A DNA stretch of 5,302 nucleotides from Desulfobulbus sp. (GTDB lineage Bacteria > Desulfobacterota > Desulfobulbia > Desulfobulbales > Desulfobulbaceae), in contig JAUVLX010000261.1 of NCBI GenBank assembly GCA_030600525.1, positions 1 through 5,302 of the forward strand, in the 5' to 3' direction. The notes beneath the pieces are model-generated. The model had not been told where the DNA came from and did no database searches. It saw nothing but the letters and a program-made list of their open reading frames with translations. Position 1 is the stretch's first letter. The number at the start of each line of letters is the position of its first letter. The position numbers were made by a program, and so were the translations under genes. Positions 1 through 5,302 of the stretch are shown piece by piece.

Positions 1-31
1 CAAAATCAGTATTTTTATGGGTCGTTGCTAT

Positions 32-41
32 TTGCATGCAA
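32..41. repeat. 10-base perfect palindrome TTGCATGCAA
   Basis: TTGCATGCAA reads the same on both strands. It lies in AT-rich non-coding DNA about 100 bases upstream of the promoter candidate. It could be a dimeric regulator half-site pair, but I recognise no specific regulator, and a palindrome of this length can occur by chance. It is listed only as a visible symmetric site. Confidence 0.3.
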
Positions 42-130
42 TGCTCTTAAAAAGAAAAATAATACATTGGCCATAGGCCTGTGTTGCACACCCCATAAAA
101 AAGAAGATATGCAGTCGCAATGGGTCCCAA

Positions 131-158
131 CTGGCAACCTATGTTCAGTGTATATGGT
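131..158 (+). promoter_or_regulatory. Candidate sigma70-type promoter for the gltBD leader
   Basis: A -35-like CTGGCA (131-136, 4 of 6 matches to TTGACA) and a -10-like TATGGT (153-158, 4 of 6 matches to TATAAT) are separated by 16 bases. Transcription would start near 164-167, just before the first base-paired segment of the 171-245 structure, which fits its being an RNA leader. The match is weak, and other poor -10-like boxes exist nearby (for example AATAAT at 58-63). This is a positional inference, not a firm call. Confidence 0.25.
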
Positions 159-170
159 TACGGAAAACTG

Positions 171-245
171 TCAACCTAAGAAGTTGGTAGAGGGCTTTGC
201 TGGTCATCCGCCAGCCTCCCGTTCTTAAGCCATCCAACTTGTTGA
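171..245 (+). promoter_or_regulatory. Nested inverted repeats: leader RNA stem-loop I
   Basis: Four sets of complementary segments nest around one axis. They are TCAAC (171-175) with GTTGA (241-245), AAGTTGG (181-187) with CCAACTT (234-240), GGCTT (193-197) with AAGCC (227-231), and GCTGG (199-203) with CCAGC (211-215) around a 7-base loop. Together they give 22 Watson-Crick pairs interrupted by bulges, the largest being 11 bases at 216-226. No T run follows, so this is not a terminator. It sits between the promoter candidate and the terminator-like hairpin, where an aptamer or protein-binding domain of an attenuated leader would lie. I do not recognise it as a known riboswitch. The pairing is seen in the sequence; the function is inferred. 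Confidence 0.45.
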
Positions 246-285
246 TTTGCAAGACATCTGGTAGATTGTTTCTTTCATACGCCAT

Positions 286-371
286 GCTCAATGCAGGAGC
301 AATGAGCCTTGTGTCTCTCCAGGCACAAAATTCCTTTTATTGCTCTGCAACCTCCATATTGAGCTTTTTTT
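286..371 (+). terminator. Terminator-like three-tier hairpin with T7, possible gltB attenuator
   Basis: An outer stem GCTCAA (286-291) / TTGAGC (359-364) runs directly into TTTTTTT (365-371). Inside it, TGCA-G-GAGCAAT (292-303) pairs with ATTGCTCTGCA (339-349), giving 11 pairs with one bulged G at 296. An apical helix TTGTGTC (309-315) / GGCACAA (322-328), with one G-T wobble, closes a 6-base loop. A 9-base one-sided bulge (350-358) separates the outer and middle stems. Stem plus T run is the layout of an intrinsic terminator. Because it lies just before the gltB ribosome binding site, it would act as an attenuator or as the end of a separate small RNA. A competing hairpin, GCTCA-A-TGC (286-294) with GCA-A-TGAGC (299-307), would break the terminator. 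Confidence 0.5.
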
Positions 372-383
372 CATCCGGATCAC

Positions 384-388
384 AAGGA
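384..388 (+). promoter_or_regulatory. gltB ribosome binding site (AAGGA)
   Basis: AAGGA precedes three consecutive in-frame ATG codons (390, 393, 396). Spacing is 1, 4 and 7 bases respectively, so the third ATG has the normal distance and is the preferred start. No other purine-rich Shine-Dalgarno sequence lies close to these codons. Confidence 0.6.
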
Positions 389-395
389 TATGATG

Positions 396-3300
396 ATGCC
401 AGGGCTTTACAACCAAGATGAATTCAAAGACAATTGCGGTTTCGGCCTCATTGCCCACCTTAAAGGCGATACCAGTCATAAACTGCTGCGGACAGCCATT
501 GAGGCACTAACATCCATGACCCACCGCGGCGGCATTGCAGCTGACGGTCGTACAGGAGACGGGTGCGGCCTCCTCATCCAAAAACCGGATGCGTTCTTAC
601 GAAACATTGCAGCCGAGTGCTGCAATGCCCCACTGCCCCCTGTGTACGGAGTAGGCTCGGTGATGCTCAGCCAAGACACATCGCAGTCTGCGGCTGCCAG
701 GAAAATACTTGCTGAGACGCTCGCTGCCGAAGGACTTGAGGTTGCAGGATGGCGGGAAGTTCCCACCAATACAGAGTGTCTCGGTCCCATAGCGCTCGAC
801 AGCTTACCAGTATTCAACCATGTGTTCGTCGACTGCAACGACCTGCCGCTGGATCAATGCAATGCCAGGCTTCTTCTCGCCCGCCGCAAAGCAGAGATTC
901 GTCTTCAACATGATCCTGATTTTCATGTTGCCAGCCTCAGCACCGCTGTTCTCTCTTACAAAGGGCTCATGATGCCCGTTGATCTCCCACGTTTTTTTCC
1001 TGATCTGGCAGATGAAAAACTAGAAACTGCCATCTGCGTTTTTCACCAGCGTTTTTCGACCAACACCATGCCACGTTGGCCACTGGCGCAGCCCTTTCGC
1101 CTTCTTGCCCATAATGGTGAAATCAATACCATTTCCGGCAACCGGAACTGGTCGGTCGCCCGTACTCCAAAATTCCAAACGCCGCTCCTGCCAAATCTCG
1201 ACGAGATCACCCCGCTTATCAACCGCAGCGGTTCCGACTCTTCCAGCCTTGACAATATGGTCGAGCTTCTGCTTGCAGGAGGCATGGAACTCCATCGGGC
1301 AATCCGCATCCTGATGCCACCGGCCTGGCAGAACGTCGAGCATCTGGACCCGGATCTTCGCGCCTTTTACGAATACAACTCCATGCATATTGAGCCATGG
1401 GATGGCCCAGCAGGCCTGGTTATTACTGATGGCAGGTATGCAGTCTGCGCTCTGGACCGTAACGGATTACGCCCTTCCCGCTGGGTACTGACCAGAGACG
1501 ACATCATCACTGTCGCCTCGGAAATAGGCGTCTACAACTATGATCCTGCAGAGGTGGTGGCCAAGGGACAACTCGGTCCAGGTAAGATACTCTCCATTGA
1601 TACCCATACCGGACAACTCATGCACACCAGAGATGTGGATGAGCAGTTAAAAAAACAGCAACCTTACAAACAGTGGCTCAAAGACAATACCCTCCGTATT
1701 GAAGCTACCCTTGAAAAAGAAGATATCGAACGAAAACTGCCGGAGGATATACTCAAGGCCTCCATGAAACTGTTTCAGGTTACCTTTGAGGAACAGGACC
1801 AACTGCTGCGTCCCCTTGCGGAAACCGGCCAGGAGGCGACCGGCTCCATGGGTGACGACACCCCCATGGCCGTACTCTCAAGACAACAGCGGCCTCTGTA
1901 TGATTATTTCCGGCAACAATTTGCCCAGGTGACCAATCCACCAATCGATCCTCTACGAGAAGCAGTGGTGATGTCCCTGGAGACCTGCATTGGCCCGGAA
2001 CTTTCAGTCTTTGAAGAAACGGAAAAGCATGCAAATCGGGTCAAGCTGAGTTCCCCTATCCTTTCCACCGGCAGCTTCAAGGCGTTGATTAATCTTGATA
2101 AATGGGGCTATCCTGTTAAAAGGCTCAAGCTCTATCATGCCCCAGGGCAAGAAAACCTGCGCACAGCCCTTCAACGAATCTGTGATGAGGCTGCAAATGC
2201 GGTCCACAGTGGTGCGGTTATTCTGCTGCTCACCGATGATCACCATGAGCCGAACCTACTCCCCGTCCATGCTCTGCTGGCAACCGGTGCAGTCCATCAA
2301 CACCTGACAAAGCTCGGCATACGGTGTGATGCAAATATCATTGTCGAAACAGGCTCTGCAAGGAATGCGCATCAGGCGGCCTGTCTCCTCGGCTATGGAG
2401 CGACTGCTGTCTACCCTTATTTGAGTTATTCAGTACTTAATCAGCTCCACGAAAAGGAAGATCTCACCGTCAGCGTGGACCAGGCCTTTAAAAACTATCG
2501 CAAGGGGCTCAACAAAGGGTTGCGCAAAATCCTTTCCAAAATGGGTATTTCCACTATTTCTTCCTATCGGGGAGCGCAGCTCTTTGAAATAGTTGGCCTC
2601 GGTAACGAGATAGTCGATTTTTGCTTTACCGGCACCCCGAGCCGTATCCAGGGAGCGGATTTCACAGACCTTCAATCTGACCAGCAGCTCCTGGCCAATA
2701 TTGCGTTTACTCCCCACGTCCCTGTCCAGACGGGTGGTACTCTCAAATTTATCTATGGTCAGGAATACCATGCCTTTAACCCTGACGTCGTCACCACCAT
2801 GCAGGCTGCAGTGACAAGCGGCAGCTACGACAAATGGCAGACTTGTGCTGACCTGATCAATAAACGCCCACAGGCAACCCTGCGCGACATGCTTGCCCTG
2901 TCGGAGTCAGGCCCCTCTATTTCCCTTGAAGAGGTTGAGCCAGTTGAGGCAATCATCAGCAGATTTGACTCTGCCGCTATGTCTCTTGGTGCCTTGTCTC
3001 CGGAAGCACACGAGGCCTTGGCCATGGCCATGAACACCCTTGGGGGACGGTCTAACAGTGGCGAAGGAGGAGAAGACCCTGCCAGGTTTGGCACCAGGAA
3101 AGTCTCAAAAATAAAGCAAATTGCCTCGGGACGATTCGGTGTTACCCCCCATTATCTTGCCAATGCAGAAGTACTGCAAATCAAGATTGCCCAGGGGGCT
3201 AAGCCGGGAGAAGGCGGCCAGCTGCCCGGCAGTAAGGTAACAGAGCTTATCGCTCGATTACGCTATTCTATCCCCGGGGTGACACTTATATCGCCGCCCC

Positions 3301-4841
3301 CACACCATGACATCTATTCCATAGAAGACCTGGCACAGCTTATTTATGACCTGAAGCAAGTTAACCCCGAGGCCCTTGTCTCAGTCAAACTGGTCTCCCG
3401 TCCTGGGGTGGGAACCATCGCTGCCGGAGTTGCTAAGGCCTATGCAGACCTGATCACCATTTCAGGATATGACGGGGGCACTGCTGCAAGTCCACTTTCT
3501 TCTATCCACCATGCAGGATCCCCCTGGGAACTTGGCCTCAGTGAAGTCCACCAGACGCTGCGGGCTAACGATCTGCGCGACAAGGTCCGCCTGCAAACAG
3601 ACGGTGGCTTGAAAACAGGACTGGATATTGTGAAGGCAGCTATTTTGGGTGCGGAAAGTTTTGGATTTGGTACTGCGCCTATGGTTTCCCTGGGGTGCAA
3701 ATATCTGCGTATCTGCCACCTCAATAACTGTGCAACGGGGGTAGCCACTCAGCGGGATGATCTCCGTCAGAATCACTTTGCAGGTACCGTTGAAAAGGCG
3801 ATGCATTACTTTCGTTTTGTCGCCCAGGAAACCCGCCAATGGATGGCACTTCTTGGAGTGCGGTCAATCAACGAACTGATAGGAAGGGTTGATCTACTAA
3901 CCCCAGTGCCAGGTACAACAAGCAAACAGAACAAACTGGACCTAACACCACTTCTCCACAGCAGTAAAAAACATGCAGCCAAACCACAGCATTGCCTCAT
4001 CGCTAGAAACACCCCCTTTGACCGCGGTGAACTGGCGGAAAAAATGGTTGCACAAATGCTTCCGGACATTGAAAAGCGTAGTGGCGGAACCCACGCCTTT
4101 CCCCTGACCAACTGCGACCGTTCTATCGGAGCCAGAATCAGCGGTGAAATTGCCAAACGTTACGGCAATACAGGCATGAGTGATACCCCATTAAAAGTCA
4201 AGTTGACCGGTATTGCCGGCCAGAGCTTCGGCGCCTGGAATGCAGGCGGGCTGGATATGTATCTTGACGGCGATGCCAATGATTACGTTGGCAAAGGGAT
4301 GGCTGGCGGCAAAATCGTTATCAGGCCACCCCACCAGTCAACCTTTAAAACCAATGAAACCAGCATATTGGGCAACACCTGTCTCTATGGTGCCACTGGA
4401 GGCAAGCTCTTTGCCGCCGGCCTGGCTGGCGAACGATTTGCAGTTCGCAACTCCGGTGCGCATGCTGTTATCGAAGGTGCTGGAGACCATTGCTGTGAAT
4501 ACATGACCGGTGGCCTGGTCACCGTTCTGGGCGCAACCGGTGCAAATTTTGGCGCAGGCATGACCGGTGGTTTTGCCTATGTGCTTGACATGCAAAACAC
4601 CTTTGTCGATAAATATAACCACGAGCTGGTTGAGATACAGCGTATTCATTCCGGCTACATGGAAGAATACCGGCACCATCTCCATCTGGTAATAGAAGAG
4701 TATTGCCGGGAAACCAACAGCGACTGGGGCTGGCAGCTCCTGGATGACTACATGGATTATATCGGTAAATTCTGGATGATAAAGCCTAAAGCTGCCGATT
4801 TTGCCGACCTTCTCAATCGACTCCGCCAACGCGGAGAATAG
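396..4841 (+). CDS. gltB: Glutamate synthase (NADPH) large/alpha subunit
   Basis: This is the catalytic subunit of GOGAT, which converts glutamine and 2-oxoglutarate to two glutamates in the cytoplasm, with electrons from GltD. The start is the third ATG of an ATGATGATG run because AAGGA lies 7 bases upstream; starting at 390 adds two Met. The product is 1,481 residues, normal for the proteobacterial form. Numbered from 396: a short propeptide ends before Cys14 (DNCGFG), the expected N-terminal nucleophile after processing. The class II amidotransferase domain (about 14-420) contains HQRFSTNT (217-224), HNGEIN (239-244) and GSDSSS (279-284). The central domain includes GDDTP (486-490) and NPPIDPLRE (514-522). 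The FMN synthase domain starts near RFDSAAMS (856) and has SNSGEGGEDP (886-895) and KPGEGGQLPG (936-945). The [3Fe-4S] cysteines are 1101, 1107 and 1112. The GXGXG beta-helix domain follows from about 1265, with GDANDYVGKGMAGG at 1292. It is intact, with no frameshift. Confidence 0.97.
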   Translation: MPGLYNQDEFKDNCGFGLIAHLKGDTSHKLLRTAIEALTSMTHRGGIAADGRTGDGCGLLIQKPDAFLRNIAAECCNAPLPPVYGVGSVMLSQDTSQSAAARKILAETLAAEGLEVAGWREVPTNTECLGPIALDSLPVFNHVFVDCNDLPLDQCNARLLLARRKAEIRLQHDPDFHVASLSTAVLSYKGLMMPVDLPRFFPDLADEKLETAICVFHQRFSTNTMPRWPLAQPFRLLAHNGEINTISGNRNWSVARTPKFQTPLLPNLDEITPLINRSGSDSSSLDNMVELLLAGGMELHRAIRILMPPAWQNVEHLDPDLRAFYEYNSMHIEPWDGPAGLVITDGRYAVCALDRNGLRPSRWVLTRDDIITVASEIGVYNYDPAEVVAKGQLGPGKILSIDTHTGQLMHTRDVDEQLKKQQPYKQWLKDNTLRIEATLEKEDIERKLPEDILKASMKLFQVTFEEQDQLLRPLAETGQEATGSMGDDTPMAVLSRQQRPLYDYFRQQFAQVTNPPIDPLREAVVMSLETCIGPELSVFEETEKHANRVKLSSPILSTGSFKALINLDKWGYPVKRLKLYHAPGQENLRTALQRICDEAANAVHSGAVILLLTDDHHEPNLLPVHALLATGAVHQHLTKLGIRCDANIIVETGSARNAHQAACLLGYGATAVYPYLSYSVLNQLHEKEDLTVSVDQAFKNYRKGLNKGLRKILSKMGISTISSYRGAQLFEIVGLGNEIVDFCFTGTPSRIQGADFTDLQSDQQLLANIAFTPHVPVQTGGTLKFIYGQEYHAFNPDVVTTMQAAVTSGSYDKWQTCADLINKRPQATLRDMLALSESGPSISLEEVEPVEAIISRFDSAAMSLGALSPEAHEALAMAMNTLGGRSNSGEGGEDPARFGTRKVSKIKQIASGRFGVTPHYLANAEVLQIKIAQGAKPGEGGQLPGSKVTELIARLRYSIPGVTLISPPPHHDIYSIEDLAQLIYDLKQVNPEALVSVKLVSRPGVGTIAAGVAKAYADLITISGYDGGTAASPLSSIHHAGSPWELGLSEVHQTLRANDLRDKVRLQTDGGLKTGLDIVKAAILGAESFGFGTAPMVSLGCKYLRICHLNNCATGVATQRDDLRQNHFAGTVEKAMHYFRFVAQETRQWMALLGVRSINELIGRVDLLTPVPGTTSKQNKLDLTPLLHSSKKHAAKPQHCLIARNTPFDRGELAEKMVAQMLPDIEKRSGGTHAFPLTNCDRSIGARISGEIAKRYGNTGMSDTPLKVKLTGIAGQSFGAWNAGGLDMYLDGDANDYVGKGMAGGKIVIRPPHQSTFKTNETSILGNTCLYGATGGKLFAAGLAGERFAVRNSGAHAVIEGAGDHCCEYMTGGLVTVLGATGANFGAGMTGGFAYVLDMQNTFVDKYNHELVEIQRIHSGYMEEYRHHLHLVIEEYCRETNSDWGWQLLDDYMDYIGKFWMIKPKAADFADLLNRLRQRGE

Positions 4842-4872
4842 CCGAAAACAAGCGCTACCAACATAAAATGCC

Positions 4873-5302
4873 ATGAAAAACAGATTCGATAATGCATTCC
4901 AGTTTCTTGATGTTGAACGGAAACTGCCACCCAAAGTCAGCATAATCACCCGCAAGGCCGCTTTCCGTGAAATCTATGAAGAGGTTCCCTTGCAGCATGT
5001 ACAGGATCAAGCCCACAGATGTCTGGAATGCGGCAATCCTTACTGTGAATGGAAGTGCCCGGTCCACAACTACATCCCCAACTGGCTCAAACTCATCACA
5101 GAAGGCAATATTAATGAGGCGGTCGAGCTTTGCCACCAGACCAACACTCTGCCCGAAGTCTGTGGTCGGGTCTGCCCTCAAGACAGACTGTGTGAGGAAG
5201 CCTGTACCTTAAACGATGGCTTCGGAGCTGTGACCATCGGTAATGTTGAAAAATATATTACCGAACGCGCTCTTGCCCAAGGATGGAAGCCAGACATGTC
5301 CC
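4873..5302 (+). CDS. gltD: Glutamate synthase small/beta subunit, N-terminal part (cut by window end)
   Basis: GltD oxidises NADPH through FAD and passes electrons over iron-sulfur clusters to GltB. Only the first 143 of roughly 470 codons are present, so the FAD and NADPH domains lie beyond the window. The visible part is the N-terminal ferredoxin-like domain. It has one cysteine group at 50, 53, 58 and 62 (CLECGNPYCEWKCP) and a second at 97, 101, 107 and 111 (CGRVCPQDRLCEEAC), which are the ligands for two [4Fe-4S] clusters in this family. Other family blocks are HNYIPNWLKL (65-74) and HQTNTLPEVC (88-97). ATG 4873 is the only reasonable start: an in-frame TAA lies at 4864-4866 and family similarity begins at residue 9. 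It follows gltB by 31 bases on the same strand, consistent with an operon. No clear Shine-Dalgarno precedes it. Close gltD-type dihydropyrimidine dehydrogenase or other NADPH-oxidoreductase relatives share this fold, but position after gltB settles the identity. Confidence 0.95.
   Translation, partial: MKNRFDNAFQFLDVERKLPPKVSIITRKAAFREIYEEVPLQHVQDQAHRCLECGNPYCEWKCPVHNYIPNWLKLITEGNINEAVELCHQTNTLPEVCGRVCPQDRLCEEACTLNDGFGAVTIGNVEKYITERALAQGWKPDMS

Larger units (their letters stand above)
1..389 (+). other. Non-coding upstream/leader region of gltB
   Basis: I see no convincing gene in this stretch. Bases 1-130 are fairly AT-rich and show little beyond a 10-base palindrome at 32-41. Reading frame 1 is open from the window edge to a TAA at 226-228, so the tail of an upstream gene cannot be fully excluded. 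However, the translation is low in recognisable motifs and I do not call it. From about 131 to 389 the region holds a weak promoter candidate, two large nested inverted repeats (171-245 and 286-364), a seven-T run (365-371), an 8-base palindrome (373-380) and the gltB ribosome binding site (384-388). This density of complementary segments suggests a structured mRNA leader of roughly 220 nt. Confidence 0.7.

Noticed and set aside
67..81. TTGGCCATAGGCCTG, short GGCC/GGCC inverted repeat.
   Set aside because: Only a 4-base stem with a 3-base loop, no T run after it and no link to a neighbouring gene; likely chance.
132..147. TGGCAACCTATGTTCA resembles a sigma54 -24/-12 promoter, attractive for a nitrogen gene.
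   Set aside because: The essential GC of the -12 element is missing (TC at 145-146 where GC is expected 10 bases after GG), so it does not meet the sigma54 consensus.
1..228. Frame 1 is open from the window edge to TAA at 226-228, as if it were the tail of an upstream gene (with an internal ATG at 25).
   Set aside because: The translation shows no motif I recognise, has a lysine/cysteine-rich low-quality look, and would run through the promoter candidate and half of the 171-245 inverted repeat. An open frame of about 75 codons can occur by chance. Sequence to the left of the window would decide it.
302..421. Small ORF of 39 codons, ATG at 302, overlapping the gltB start in another frame; possible leader peptide.
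   Set aside because: AGGAG (295-299) is only 2 bases from the ATG, too close for efficient initiation. The peptide is not enriched in glutamate, glutamine or arginine codons, and the AGGAG lies within a stem in both proposed folds. Not supported as a real gene.
4338..4955. Antisense open frame of 205 codons across the gltB 3' end and gltD start.
   Set aside because: It lies opposite two strongly conserved coding regions and is best explained as a shadow of their codon usage; no motif or ribosome binding site supports it. The other antisense frames inside gltB are rejected for the same reason.

Overview
The window holds the start of a glutamate synthase (GOGAT) operon on the + strand. A long non-coding leader (about 1-389) is followed by a complete gltB (396-4841; an in-frame ATG at 390 is also possible) and then the first 143 codons of gltD (4873-5302, cut by the window edge). 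No tRNA, rRNA, CRISPR array, insertion sequence or transposase was seen.

Both proteins are of the bacterial NADPH-dependent alpha/beta type and read closely along the E. coli/Azospirillum forms. The window therefore suggests a proteobacterium of intermediate GC content. I cannot narrow the lineage from one operon; a gamma- or delta-proteobacterial (Desulfobulbales-like) source would both fit, and this is inference only. GltB takes the amide nitrogen of glutamine through its N-terminal Cys amidotransferase and channels ammonia to the FMN/[3Fe-4S] synthase domain, where 2-oxoglutarate becomes glutamate. GltD carries FAD, the NADPH site and two [4Fe-4S] clusters, and supplies the electrons. The 31-base gap and shared strand support co-transcription.

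The least ordinary part is the leader. After a weak sigma70-like promoter candidate (131-158) there are two elaborate nested inverted repeats. One is a rod of stacked helices at 171-245. The other is a three-tier hairpin at 286-364 that runs directly into seven Ts (365-371), only 12 bases before the gltB Shine-Dalgarno. The 5' arm of the second structure can also fold into a competing local hairpin (286-307). That arrangement looks like a transcription attenuator or an unrecognised cis-regulatory RNA controlling ammonia assimilation. An alternative is a separate small RNA of about 205 nt that ends at the T run. I did not recognise the leader as a known riboswitch class. The coding part is otherwise ordinary: intact, with no frameshift and with all expected catalytic and cluster residues present.
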